64,000 nucleotides of DNA from Cryoendolithus antarcticus (taxonomy: Eukaryota; Ascomycota; Dothideomycetes; Cladosporiales; Cladosporiaceae), in assembly GCA_002077065.1 (NCBI GenBank), contig NAJO01000016.1, positions 496,001-560,000 of the forward strand. The letters are read 5' to 3'. How positions within the stretch are numbered: the stretch's first letter is position 1; each line of letters starts with the position of its first letter. Positions 52,288-63,732 of this stretch are shown here, one piece after another. Position numbers and translations under genes: made by a program. Below the pieces are notes generated by a model. That model did not search any database and was not told the origin of the DNA. It was given only the letters and a program-made list of their open reading frames with translations.

Positions 52288-54612
52288 ATGTGGCCGCTCT
52301 CCCGGCTCTCAATTGCTGCTCTCGGCTTCTGCTCCGGAGTCTCCGCGCAGTCCCCGCACCCTAACAGCAGCGACTCGAATTACTTCCTCCCCAACACTAC
52401 AGGCGTGCGGCTCCAACATGGTTTCGAGACCGTACTGGTCCAGCCATATGGCTATGATGGCTTCCGCGTCCGGCCTTGGGCATCCCGGCCACCCAATGGA
52501 AATGAGATTTCCTTTCTCTACGACCCACCTCTCGAGGGTCCTGGTAACTCAAATGCCGCCCCTGCTGGCTTCACCTAAGACACCACGATCGATGGCTCCC
52601 AGGATCTGACTCTGCGGAACGGCAACACTATAGTCAAGACATTCAGTGCGAATGGCGACAACGTCACGAACGTGCGCTTTACGTTCTACAGAGTCGACGA
52701 CGATGACTCCGAGTCGTTGCTTACCAACGAATACGCTCCCATCAAGAGTCTCAACCCGCGATACTACGAATGGACTGGAGCCGGGTATGAGTTCTCGGCT
52801 GCTTTTTCGTTCTCTACCACACCGGACGAACAGATTTACGGCACTGGCACACAGCAGGACCACATGGTCAATAAGAAGGGCATGGTGATCGACATGATCA
52901 ACTTCAACAGTCACATCCCCACACCTGTATTCATGTCCAGCAAGGGCTATGCTTTCGTCTGGAATTCAGCGAGTGAAGGGGAGATGGAGTCTGGGCAGCT
53001 GAGAAACCGCTTTACATCGAAGTCTACAACGCTGGTCGATTATGCAATCGTCAGTGCACCTGTAGGCGACTACGACACGTTGCAACGTCGACTCTCTGCT
53101 ATGACTGGACGGGCTCCGACGCCACCTGACTGGTCGCTTGGCTACCTGCATAGCAAGCTACGCTACGAGAATCAGAGCGAGCTCATTCAGCTCGCGCAGA
53201 ACTTCCATGACTACAAAATTCCCGTGTCGATGCTTGTCGTCGACTATCAATCTTGGGCCCACCAAGGTGACTGGGCGCTAGATCCAGGTCTCTGGCCGAA
53301 TGTGAGCTACATGTCACAGCGTGTCAAAGATCTCACTGGTGCCGAGATCATGGCTAGTCTATGGCCTAGTGTCGAGAACGCGAGCGACAATTACGCCACA
53401 ATGTAGAGGGAGGGTTACCTCGCGATGACCCGCTCAGGGCCTGGCACTACGGACAGCTGGAACGGCAGTTACATCCGCGACTATGATGCGACCAAAGCTG
53501 ATGCAAGGCAGTTCCTGTGGTCAAATCTGTACGAGCACCACTACATCAATGGCATCAAGAACTTCTGGATCGATCAAGCTGACGGTGGCAATCTCGGGGA
53601 AGCGTATCAGAACAACGGACAGTCTAGCTTCATCCAGAGTCTGCCGAATCCCATCTCCGATGCATTGTACCATGCTGGCACCCAGAAGTCGGTCGGTAAG
53701 CTGTACCCATGGGCGCACCAGCAAGCTATTGAGGAAGGACTTCGCAACGCGACAGGTACAGAGATGGGTACTGCATGCGATTACGTCTCGCTATCCAGAT
53801 CTGGCTACATCGGCAGTCAGCGCTTCTGCAGCATGATCTGGTCCGGTGATACCACGGCCGTCTGGGAGACGCTGTCCGCGCAAGTTGCTTCTGGACTATC
53901 CGCAGCTGAGACAGGCTGGGGCTGGTGGACTGTCGATGCCGGCGGGTTCCAAGGTGAGCCTACTGTGTCCTGGTCGAACAACTTCGACGAAGAGCCCTAT
54001 CGTGAGCTACACGTCCGCTGGCAGCAGTGGACGACCTTCCTGCCATTCATGCGGAATCAGTAAGTCATCTCTACAGCGCCAACATCTCCGATCCTGTTGC
54101 TGACTTGATCTCCCAGCGGCTCCCGCGCCTGCAACACACAATCCGCTTACACACGCGACAACGAGCCCTGGACCTACGGCGCAGCCAACACCCCCACAAT
54201 CGTCAGCTACATCACGCTCCGCTACACCCTTGCTCCCTACCTCAAAGCCATCTTCTCCCAATTCTCGATCACGGGCCGCTCCATGATGAGGCCACTTTAT
54301 ATGGACTTCTCGGTCTCGGATCCGGTTATCGTCGAGATGACAAGAAACAATAGCAATTACACGACGCAATAGTACATGTTGGGGCCGAGACTGTTGGTGA
54401 CGCCTGTCACGCTGCCGAATGTGACGAGCTGGGATGTGTATCTGCCCAAGACGCAGACCGGGAGTGGTAATCGGACGAGGGAGTGGACGTATTGGTGGAC
54501 CAATGCTACGTAGGCTGGGGGGCAGGTTGTCAACGTGCCAGCGCCGAGGGAGTGGATTCCGGTCTTCCATCTGGGGAGTAGGCAGGATGTGCTAGCGGGC
54601 ACTGTGTTTTAG
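52288..54612 (+). pseudogene. Glycoside hydrolase family 31 gene with four in-frame stops
   Basis: From the ATG at 52288 one continuous frame of about 755 codons with a single 57-nt intron (54060-54116) encodes a secreted GH31 enzyme: signal peptide, N-terminal beta domain, (beta/alpha)8 barrel and C-terminal beta domain. The nucleophile region W-I-D-Q-A-D-G-G, the acid/base region W-S-G-D-T and, after splicing, the substrate-binding M-R-N-H-G are all kept. The frame is cut by TAA at 52576-52578, TAG at 53404-53406, TAG at 54370-54372 and TAG at 54511-54513. No indel was found. At 53404 and 54370 the context (A-T-M-stop-R-E-G and T-T-Q-stop-Y-M) suggests former Gln codons. The likely ancestral activity was an alpha-glycosidase of plant or microbial polysaccharide fragments. 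Confidence 0.87.
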
Positions 54613-55127
54613 AGGTCCAGCCTTCCGCTGTGAAGGCATTAATGAGTCGTTCAGACGCGATGCCATACTCGGCAGTATGCACACAATATATGCTTCCGGC
54701 CCGCATTTGTTCACATGCACGCCATGACGTCGCCTCCACGTCGCCCACGACAGCTCGGGAATGCAAGTTCCGAGACCACGGCGAGGCCACATGCACGACA
54801 TCTGACAGTCGCAGGGAACCGCATTCACCGCAAGCTGCCTTGCTGCAGTGACTGTCAGTATCAAATTGCGGTATAGCGGAGCTCTGTTTCATTCCAAACC
54901 CCGTGGACGACTCATTGTGCTTGCTGTAAGCCACGCGTGCTAAGCCACGAGTTTGGCCGTCATCCGGCAGACATCGCATTCGTACCCACAATCAGCTTCA
55001 CAGAGCTTGGCAGGCAGTAGTGAAGCATCAAGCACAGCGCAAGGAGTCGCACTCATCCGAGTCAGCAATACGGTTTCGATACACGTGCAACCTCGAGACC
55101 TTCCTTTCCATACATAACACTGCCACC
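54613..55127. other. Intergenic region, no gene recognised
   Basis: Upstream flank of the BAR-SH3 gene; no supported frame. Confidence 0.5.
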
Positions 55128-56553
55128 ATGAGCTGGAAAGGCTTCCAACGGGGCGCCACAAGAGTATACCCACCCAGGCCTGCATCTGGACGTACAATGG
55201 CTGACAGAACCAGGCGCCCCAAATGTTCAAACAACGCTTCAATATGGGCGAGATCACCAAAGACGCAATCTACATTGACTCCGAGCGGCGCTTCGCAGAC
55301 CTCGAAACGCAGACGAAGAAACTCCACGACGAGAGCGAGAAGTACTTCAAAGCCATCATCGGCATGCTAGACCACCAGATCGAGTTCTCGCGCGCCATAA
55401 AGGAAATCTATAATCCCATTTCCGGGCGCGCGAGTGATCCGGATAGCTATGTCATCGATGGCAATCCGGAGGGAATAAGAGCGTGCGAGGAGTACGAGGT
55501 GATTGTGGAGGAATTGAAAGCTAGCTTGCAGCCGGAATTGGAAATGATCGAGTCAAGGATCGTGAAGCCCGCGGACGAGCTGATGGAGATTGTGAAGGTT
55601 GTGAGGAAGACTGCGAAGAAGCGGGATAACAAGCAGCTGGACTACGATCGACATCGAGACACGCTGAAGAAGCTCACGGACAAGAAAGACAAGAGTCTCA
55701 AAGACGAGAAAGCACTCTACAAAGCTGAGAATGATGTGGATATGGCGACGCAGGAGTACGAGTACTTCAACAACCTGCTCAAGGAGGACTTACCACACTT
55801 GTTCCGGCTGGAGAAGGAGTTCATTCTCCCCCTGTTTCAGAGCTTTTATTACATGCAGTTGAATGTGTTTTATACGCTGCATGAGAAGATGCAGAGTATT
55901 GATATTGGGTACTTCAACCTGACGCTTGGGATCGAGGAGGCTTTCGAGGAGAAGCGAGGGGAGGTGCAGCAGGCTGTTGAGGCGCTGGGGATGGTGAAGT
56001 TTAAGACTACTGGAGGGCCACGGAAGACTACTTTGTCGAAGTATCAGGGGAGGCTTGAGGGCGCGAAGGGACGACTGGCGATCACGAATGGCTCGGCATC
56101 CTCGACAACAGCAGAAGACGACCGTCGGCGATCTCACGACTCCTACACTCCCAACAACGCGCCTCCACCCTACAGTCCCAGCGGTCTCGCAGCCGCCACA
56201 GACCTCGGCCGGGCAAACAGCACGGGCAGTAATTGGACTTCCGCCGCGAAAGCTAAGGCAGCCCCTCCTCCACCCAAGCCTAAGCCCGGACGACTTAGTG
56301 GGATTCCGACGGCGGAAACCGTGACAGCGCTGTATGATTATGAGGCGCAGGCGGAGGGGGATTTGTCGTTCAGTGCGGGGGAGACTATTGAGATTGTGCA
56401 GCGGACGGGGAATGAGAATGAGTGGTGGACTGGAAAAGTTGGAGGCAGGCAGGGGCAGTTTCCTGGTGAGTGCATATGTTTTGATGAGGAAAGTCTGAGG
56501 ATCTGGAGACTGACTGGTGTGCTGCAGGCAATTACGTGCAGCTCAACTCGTAG
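55128..56553 (+). CDS. BAR-SH3 protein (amphiphysin-like, Rvs167/Hob1 type)
   Basis: A membrane-curvature and actin-patch protein acting in endocytosis. Exons 55128-55163, 55214-56465 and 56528-56553 (introns 50 and 62 nt) give 437 residues. The short first exon supplies the conserved M-S-W-K-G-F-Q-R start with a good Kozak context (GCCACCATG). The BAR domain spans about 10-255 (F-N-M-G-E-I-T-K-D, then Y-N-P-I-S-G-R, then F-Y-Y-M-Q-L-N). A Pro-rich linker includes K-A-A-P-P-P-P-K-P-K-P. The SH3 domain (about 380-435) has A-L-Y-D-Y, W-W-T-G-K and ends N-Y-V-Q-L, with N-Y supplied by the 26-nt last exon. Confidence 0.93.
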
Positions 56554-56945
56554 CATGCGTTGAGGCGCTTTCGTGATTCGAAGTCGGAGTGAGCCTTGCT
56601 GTACACAGCTAGAGCCAGCATTGTCAGAGGATAGACGTTTGGGGTGGTAGTAGTAGTAGTAATGTCGATTGACTCCTGGACACCATCAGTACTGGCACGC
56701 TTTAACGATTGCCCATACTTGCACTGTCGGAAGACCGGATCGCGTTCGCACCTCCCTCACAGTGACTCGGAACATGATAGATGACCGACAGGCGTGACGC
56801 AGTGCTGTACCCTCGTGAATTCGGTTTCCCACGAGGATCGGAGGCAGAATGAGACGTTACTGGACTTCTCGCATACAGCACACCGGGTATCAGTCTAACA
56901 TTTCGTCTCCCCCCCACTTCTTGCACCACCCCATCTCACCCCATC

Positions 56946-57605
56946 TCAAACCTTCGCCCCCGCCCCCTTCTTGATCTCCTCCTCAATCGCCCCCTTGATA
57001 CTCTCCGGCTTCGTCGTACTCGCCCACCGTCCCTTAACCTTGCCATCCCTACCAATCAAGAATTTCTCAAAATTCCACTTTATCCTCTGCAAACCCATCA
57101 ACCCGGGCTTCTCATTCTTCATCCACTCCCACACTGGCTCTGCCGTGCTGCCGTTGACATCCGTCTTGCCGAGCACTTTGTAAGTTACTTTGTGGCCGAG
57201 GGTGCAGAAGGACTGGATTTCTTCGTTTGAGCCGGGGTCTTGGCCGCCGAATTGGTTGCAGGGGAAGGCGAGGATTTCGAAGTTGGAGGGGTGGGCGGTT
57301 TTGAGGTCTGTGGTGCTTTGTTAGGACTTGAGCAGTTTTCACTATCGGCGCTGGCACTTGCCTTTGTAGAGCGCTTCGAGGTTATCGAGCTGGGGCGTGA
57401 AGCCGCATTTACTTGCTGTGTTCACCACCAGGACGACTTTGCCTTTGTAGGCTGAGAGGTCGTGAGGCGCGCCTTTGGAGTCTTTGGGCTTGAACTCGTA
57501 GAAGGTTGTTGCGGACGACATGGTTGCGTAGCGGGCTGTGAGCGGGATGCTTGATTTGCTGAGGAGCTTTGGAGATGTCTGGCAAAGCCGAGGGAGCAGG
57601 AACAT
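56946..57605 (-). CDS. Glutathione peroxidase-like thiol peroxidase (GPx/Hyr1)
   Basis: A peroxide-reducing enzyme of the non-selenium GPx family. Exons 57605-57362 and 57307-56946 are joined over a 54-nt intron whose donor is GC (GCAAGT) rather than GT; only this donor keeps frame (Y-K-D-L-K-T-A-H). The product is 201 residues. The first 28 (M-F-L-L-P-R-L...T-A-R-Y-A-T) look like a mitochondrial presequence. An in-frame ATG at 57521 would give a 173-residue cytosolic form, so dual localisation is possible. The peroxidatic Cys is in N-T-A-S-K-C-G-F-T, with Gln and Trp partners in F-P-C-N-Q-F-G-G-Q and K-W-N-F-E-K-F. Confidence 0.92.
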
Positions 57606-58637
57606 GTGATATACTTGTAGTCTGCGGATTTGAGCGGCGATAATGCTGAGCGCAGTCACTTCACCAACGTCTAGAATGCAGGCTTAGTGTTTTGGTGCAA
57701 GCGCACGTCATGCATCAGCCCACTTGATCCCTGTCTCGGATCACATGCTTGCCGAGGTTCTCTCGGGAGCCTCCGGTTTCTGGCTGACAAAGTCATGAGA
57801 TATCGAGAAGACGGACCTGAATCTACAGAGCTAGCCAGGGCCTGCCACTTCTGTCTAGTCGTTGATCGCACCTGCCTCTCGAGCGTGCGAATACTCCTGC
57901 CGTTATGACCAGGGAAACCAAGGGTGGAAAATCACCTTTGAAGAAGTCTTCTTTTATACGTGTATTCATCACGCTATTTCCGGCTCGTCGAGATCTGGGA
58001 TAGAGCAAGCTCGCGTGGCTTGCCCTTCATTATCTGCGACTGAATTCGAAACTTCTTTTGAGATCGATCGGTCGTTAAGCTAATATTCACTCGCTATCGA
58101 AGCCTCTCTTGCGGACGTCTAGCGGCTAGAACGCCTCGAAGCATACGCGACGAAGCCCATTAGAGCATCGAGGCTAGCAATGCAGTACTAGCACTACCTG
58201 ACTCAATTGCAGGACGCGGCAGCGCATCACGGGAATGGCGAGCACCGCATTTAGACGAAGCTAAGACGGTCACATTGACATATAATCTGTGCTATGCGTT
58301 TGCGATAGCGAAGCTTGTGCGCTAATGACATCTTTTCCTCGACCTGACCGAGCGGTAGAGCTTGACTTACTGTCTTTTGCGCGTTCTTATACTACTTGGT
58401 GTTCTATTAGCTAGCAGCACTACTTTAGCAGAAGGCCACGCTATTCTGCCCACAAGAGACGAGAGCCTCAAGAGAATGGCGTCCACAGGCCTAAGCGCTA
58501 GCTATACAGCATATCGTTAAAACTTATGCGAGATGTTAGCGATTGTAACACTGGCAAACGAAGGGAGGTGCTCGCGATTGTTCGTCTTGTGTATGGGTAA
58601 TCTATAAGCGCGTGAACCGCCCATCGCGGCCGTCCAG
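57606..58637. other. 1.0-kb intergenic region, possible transposase remnant
   Basis: No intact gene. Around 58091-58270 a plus-strand reading with stops (L-E-R-L-E-A-Y-A-T-K-P, then R-L-A-M-Q-Y, then H-G-N-G-E-H-R) faintly resembles the helix-turn-helix start of pogo/CENP-B-type fungal transposases. The similarity is weak. Confidence 0.3.
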
Positions 58638-59892
58638 TCATCCAAAGATCGCCTTCCTCGTATCATAAGTATACTTCAGATCCAAATGCCAATAGTTCGC
58701 TGTCGTCGGTTTTGCCACCAGCCACGCCTCATCCAGCGCCTTCACAACCTCCTCCGGCAGCGGTCCTTTCTCGACATCCTTCAAATTCCCCTCTAATTGC
58801 GCCTCACTGCTGACGCCAATGATAATGCCATCATTGCCGCCATCCTTGATGTTAAGCCCGGAGTGATGCGTTAACCACCGAAACGCCGTCTCGAGCAACG
58901 TCAATCCATGCTTCTCCACAACCGGCTCGATGATCCGTAGCGCATCGAACGTAGCGTCCTTGTAGTATCTCGCGCGGTACATGCCGCCTCTGCTGCCCTC
59001 CGCATCGCTGAAGCGGCCAGAGGCAGGGACGTCAGCGGTCTTGTACTTGCCGCTGAACAGTCCGCCGGCCACCGGATTATAGACGACTACATCCAGGCCG
59101 TAACGGCGACAGGCCGGGATGAGCTCGGCTTCTATGGAGCGCGTGATGGCGTTGTACATGCCTTGGTAGATCGTTGGGCGGACCCAGTTGTTGTATTTGC
59201 AGTGGAGGGCCACTTCGGCGACTTCGAAGGCCGTGAAGTTTGAGAGGCCGAGCTGGGAGTGTCAGTCAGATACATACCTACTGCAAGAGGTGAGGTCGAC
59301 ATACCTGAACGAATTTGCCCTGCTTGTGCAGCTCATTCAATTTCTTCAGCGGTTCTTGGAATGGTATGCTACGATCTGCAGCATGCAGGTAGAAGATGTC
59401 GACGCAGTCAGTCCCAAGCTCCTCGAGACTCTTGTTGAGCATCTCCTCGATCGTCTCGGGCTTGTGGGCGCCTGCATAGTGAGGGTACCACTTGGTAGCG
59501 CAGGTGAGGCCTCGCTCCTTCCACTTGGCATCGCGAGTGAAGGCCTCCTGCTTGCCGCCAACGTAGATGCGAGCAGTGTCGATCTCATTGTAGCCAGCAC
59601 CTTGGAAGCGGTCGAGTATCTTATTATAGTGTTCTAGCTTCGTGATGCGGGCGCCTTGCTCTGCGTCGGGGCCGAAGGTCATTGTGCCCTAGCAAGCTGT
59701 TTAGTGTGTGCCCTATATATGACCTGCACGATTTAAGTGTACCAAGATGACCCTGGGCTTGCCGGTTCCTGTGATGAGAGGCATGTTGGCACGCGCTGTC
59801 GTGGTGAGTGGTGTGAATGAGTCAAGGGAAACGGCTGCGAGAGATGCTGATGCTGATCGAAGGGCTTGAGAGAAACGGGAAGACCTGAGCAT
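58638..59892 (-). CDS. Aldo/keto reductase (AKR7-like)
   Basis: An NADPH-dependent aldehyde reductase of the AKR7 type. Exons 59892-59743, 59688-59305 and 59252-58638 (introns 54 and 52 nt) give 382 residues. The catalytic tetrad is visible: Asp and Tyr in E-I-D-T-A-R-I-Y, Lys in A-T-K-W-Y, and His in Y-L-H-A-A-D. The first splice restores R-V-I-L-G-T-M-T-F-G-P and the second L-G-L-S-N-F. The ATG at 59892 adds an Arg/Ser/Ala-rich leader that looks like a mitochondrial presequence; an in-frame ATG at 59784 (M-P-L-I-T-G) would give the 346-residue cytosolic form. Which start is used cannot be decided here. Confidence 0.9.
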
Positions 59893-60479
59893 GAATGAAA
59901 TGAGAGATATGTATGTGCCTTCCTTTCTTGGAGCAAAGCACGTTGTCTCCGTTCGTTGAGGCGATATGAATTAACCCCGCAGGTTATGACGCGAGAATCG
60001 TTGGCCATGCGGTTCACGGCACTGCGATGCACCAAACAGGCGCACGTTGAGACTGCCGAAGGAATAAGCTTGTGTAAGCATCTCAGTTGCCATGACGGGT
60101 GCGTCGCTTGTTGCGGTCGGGCAGCAGTGTCCATTGGAAGAGTAGGCTGAGAATGGGAGTGGAGGTGAAGTCAACTGTGAGATTGACGCCTCAGGCCGCA
60201 GCAGTCGGACCCTGACGGAGAGGGACCCCCGACCTCGAAAGCACATGCTCGGAGCGAGGAACGACCTGGCGCGTGTCACCCACACAAAGGCACGACATTC
60301 GCCTACTACCGCAGCGCCTTGCAGGACTAGCCCAGAATTACTGTCCCACCCACGCTCGTTATAAAATCCAAGTCTCACGTGCTACGCTAGCCCAGTCCGT
60401 CTGACTAGACACGCGCGTGAGCCCTGTCTGAGAAGATACTCTGCGCGTACAAAAGTCCTCCTCCCCCTGGATCGCATGG
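59893..60479. other. Divergent promoter region
   Basis: The region lies between the divergent aldo/keto reductase and DMT transporter genes; no coding frame is supported. Confidence 0.5.
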
Positions 60480-62102
60480 ATGTCGAAGAAAGCCTTCCAA
60501 CGGCTCGGCCCTGATTCCACACTCCCTGGACTGCAATCGCTTGCACCGCATCGCCAACGAGAGCAAGACGATATCTCCACAGCAAGTAGCGATTTGGTGC
60601 ACATGAGTAGTTCCGGTAGCAGGCAGCCGTCGCCTTTCGAGGATCTACCTCAACCAGACGACTTTGCAGAGGAGGTCAAGACACCGAGCACGGGCAAGAG
60701 GAAAGAGGCAACAGATCAGCGGGATAGCAGCGACTTTGACATTCTGGACGAAGACTACGACCCCGAGAGCGGCGAACGCAGCACCGCGATGCCTTCAGAC
60801 TTGCGGGCGCAGCGTTCGTCGCAGCCTCTTCTCCCCAATGGCAAGCGAGAAGGCTACTTGACGAGAAGCACATCCCACACAACAACTCGATCCCAGTTTC
60901 GAGAACGAGATTCGGAAGAGCTGGCGAAGCTCGAGACGCGGAAGCGATATACATATGCTGCCATATTCTTGCTCATAAGCTTGTTTGCGTTTGCGGTGCA
61001 GACAGAGACGGCGGTTTATATCCAACATAATCTGGGGTGGAAGAAACCGTACTGTATGCTGTACTTTACGCACGGCAGCTGGACCCTCCTTTGGCCGAAG
61101 CAACTTCTCATACTCCGGCTACAGAAATGGCGAGATCCATGGCCGGTCTTCTGGCGCCGGCACGTAGCCATCATTCGCTCCACCGCCCAGATGATCGAGC
61201 ATGGCACGCTCCACATCCCTCCAGACTATCGGAAGAAGAGCCCTTGGCCTTATTTCATCCGTACGACATCATACGTGACATGTGCTCTCACGATAGCAGG
61301 CGGGAGCTGGTATCTGGCGGTCGATCTTACGACCGCCTCAGACCTCACGGCAATCTACAACTGCTCCGCGTTCTTCGCCTACGCCTTCGCGATCCCAATG
61401 CTAGGCGAGCACCTCCGGTGGTCGAAAGTCTTGGCCGTCGGCGTTGCGATCGCAGGCGTACTGATCGTAGCATATGGCGACACTGCTTCGACAGCGAAGC
61501 ACGGTTCTAAATCTGGTGGCGGAACGGGCGGGAACGATGCACCGGTGGACTCGGAGGCATCGAATCGCTTCGTCGGAAACTTGGTAATTGGTGTTGGCTC
61601 AGTGCTGTACGGCTTCTACGAGGTGCTGTACAAGAAAGTCGCCTGTCCGCCTGACGGCTGTAGTCCCGGAAGAGGGATGCTCTTCGCCAATACCTTCGGA
61701 TCCATGATCGGGATCTTCACGCTCAGCGTTCTCTGGATCCCGTTGCCGATCTTGCACTTTACGGGAATCGAGACATTCGAGCTGCCGCAAGGTCGAGCGG
61801 CTTGGATGCTCTTGATCTCCGTCCTGGCGAACGCAACGTTCTCTGGCTCGTTTCTGGTGCTTATCAGTCTGACAAGCCCGGTGCTGTCGAGTGTAGCGGC
61901 GCTACTGACGATCTTTCTCGTTGCACTCTGCGATGAGCTCTTGCCGGAGCCGCTGCATAATGATCTGTCCGCTGCAGCCGTGGGAGGAGGTGTGCTGATC
62001 ATTGCTGCTTTTGCATTGCTGAGCTGGGCAACGTTCAGGGAGATGAGGGAAGAGACTCTGAAGCACGCAGAAGATATTGCGGAGAGCGACATTGAGGACT
62101 GA
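60480..62102 (+). CDS. EamA/DMT-superfamily membrane transporter (SLC35F-like)
   Basis: A single exon encodes 540 residues. The N-terminal 155 residues are hydrophilic, Ser- and acid-rich and presumably cytosolic. They are followed by about ten transmembrane helices from about residue 158 to 520, with a Gly/Ser linker near 345-360 between the two EamA halves. Conserved-looking points include S-D-L-T-A-I-Y-N-C-S-A-F-F-A-Y, Y-G-F-Y-E-V-L-Y-K and the closing S-P-V-L-S-S-V-A. The pattern is closest to the fungal vacuolar or Golgi proteins of the Thi74/YML018C type. The substrate is unknown. The ATG at 60480 is the first in frame. Confidence 0.85.
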   Translation: MSKKAFQRLGPDSTLPGLQSLAPHRQREQDDISTASSDLVHMSSSGSRQPSPFEDLPQPDDFAEEVKTPSTGKRKEATDQRDSSDFDILDEDYDPESGERSTAMPSDLRAQRSSQPLLPNGKREGYLTRSTSHTTTRSQFRERDSEELAKLETRKRYTYAAIFLLISLFAFAVQTETAVYIQHNLGWKKPYCMLYFTHGSWTLLWPKQLLILRLQKWRDPWPVFWRRHVAIIRSTAQMIEHGTLHIPPDYRKKSPWPYFIRTTSYVTCALTIAGGSWYLAVDLTTASDLTAIYNCSAFFAYAFAIPMLGEHLRWSKVLAVGVAIAGVLIVAYGDTASTAKHGSKSGGGTGGNDAPVDSEASNRFVGNLVIGVGSVLYGFYEVLYKKVACPPDGCSPGRGMLFANTFGSMIGIFTLSVLWIPLPILHFTGIETFELPQGRAAWMLLISVLANATFSGSFLVLISLTSPVLSSVAALLTIFLVALCDELLPEPLHNDLSAAAVGGGVLIIAAFALLSWATFREMREETLKHAEDIAESDIED

Positions 62103-63732
62103 CAGAGTGGGAATGGGAATTGTGGGGGGCTTGAATTGGGCCTATCTGGGTGGACATCTGGAGCGTACTCGCGTTTGGGCTGGGTACTATAGCATGAGGG
62201 TCCGGTGGGTTGGAAGTCCTGACATAGCATAGTGCATGCTGTGCAGGCGCGGTGGTGCGCATTGCATTAAGATACATCAGATCTAGAGAGCAGGAATGCC
62301 ATCTTTGGTCCCTACAAATGGCGGAAGGGTCTTGCGGCCGTTGTGCTGTGTTGATGTGCAGGATTAATGTAGCCCGCTCTGCGATGTCTGATACACTTGG
62401 GGACCTTTGCAAATGCTCTCAAGATGAGCATCATGTGGACTTCCATGCGTCGTGCTTCGCTGCGAGTCCAAGGGATAGGTAACTTCGACCCTCTTCATCG
62501 CAGATACCTCGCTTGCTACCCATTCAACTCATGGAGTGGCAGATCACCGATGGTAGCGTCCATCTACAGTCATGGGTATGTGAGGTATCGTGATATAGAC
62601 TTTCGACGAGCAACAGGCTCTGATGGGAATACGGAGGGCTATTAGTCTCTGTTTCTCCGTATGTCTAAGAGATGCATGATTTCCATGTGGTCAGCCAGGC
62701 TGATCACTGGATGCTGCAAGTTTGAGAGGTCATGCTCGTCTGCCAGTGATCTACCCAATACCTGGTGTAGTTCTAGCGTCTCGAGAGTAGGACAGCGGGG
62801 ATCGCCGCTCGCAAATATGTGAGCAGCTCCCGCACAAGGGCTCGAAGCTGTTGTATAGTTTCGTCGTGTATTACGAACGAAGATGAGCGACAAGTTGGTA
62901 CGTGTGACCAGGTCCTACGACTACATTGTAGTACTGTAGACAACAACGAATACGCATGCCCGACGTTGACCCACAAGCCACGAATCTGACTCGGCAAGCC
63001 ATTTCTCGGCTCCTTCCCGAAAACACGAAAGATGGCTCCACTCTCAGAAGACTGGAACGTGGAGTTTGCTCCACACCTCAATCTACCCCCTCTGAACCTC
63101 ACGATTGGCTCCGTCGATCCAGATCATCCCCGACTAGCTTCATCCCACTGGCTCCGTACCTGAACGTGTGCTGGCAAGGCTGGGATAGTCGGTGAGCGAA
63201 CCTTTCCTACCGTTACGAATGTCTCAAGTAATGTCCGAGTACGAGCTCAACATGGCTTCCTTTGTTTGCCGTGAAGTCTGAATGAGCATGCTGTGGAACG
63301 TGGTGCTACACATGTAGGTGGGGTTGATAGCGGGCAGTGGGTTCTGCGGGCGAAACGTCCGCACCAAGCAGCATCTTGCGTTCCTGCGCCGAGAGGGCTC
63401 ACGAGATCTGATGTCGCGCATTGGCGTGGCGGATGGCTGCAGTAGCTGCTCGGCCAGTCCGAGCGTGGATTACCTCGAGGTTGGCGTCGAGGGTGGTGGG
63501 CAGAGTCTGCTGTTGGGGAACTTGGCTTTGACATTGATAGTCGGTTGAAGATGGTACTGTGTGCGGTCAGATATGCACCAGCAACATCGTTATGAACTAG
63601 CTATGACGGGCGTCTCAGAAGTCGTCATGGCCTCGTGAACGTTGGCGTGGAGCATCACGAGCTGGCTGGACTGGAATGCTGACCACACTCGAGCCCTGAG
63701 TTACCGTAATAAGAATGCGCCCTGACGGCCCG
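62103..63732. other. 1.6-kb region without a confident gene
   Basis: Plus-strand pieces at about 63020-63150 and 63229-63440 could be exons of a small gene, the second across a putative 48-nt intron (63262-63317 area). Neither has a recognised domain. A minus-strand frame at 62642-62893 is also open but unsupported. Confidence 0.3.

Noticed and set aside
20599..54612. Altered genetic code with TAA/TAG read as Gln
   Set aside because: TAG and TAA end other genes in the window at the expected C-termini (for example the methyltransferase, the NmrA-like protein and the BAR-SH3 gene), so a code change is not supported. The stops in the two hydrolases are local.
56647..56660. Short TAG microsatellite
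   Set aside because: About four repeat units in an intergenic region; too short to interpret.
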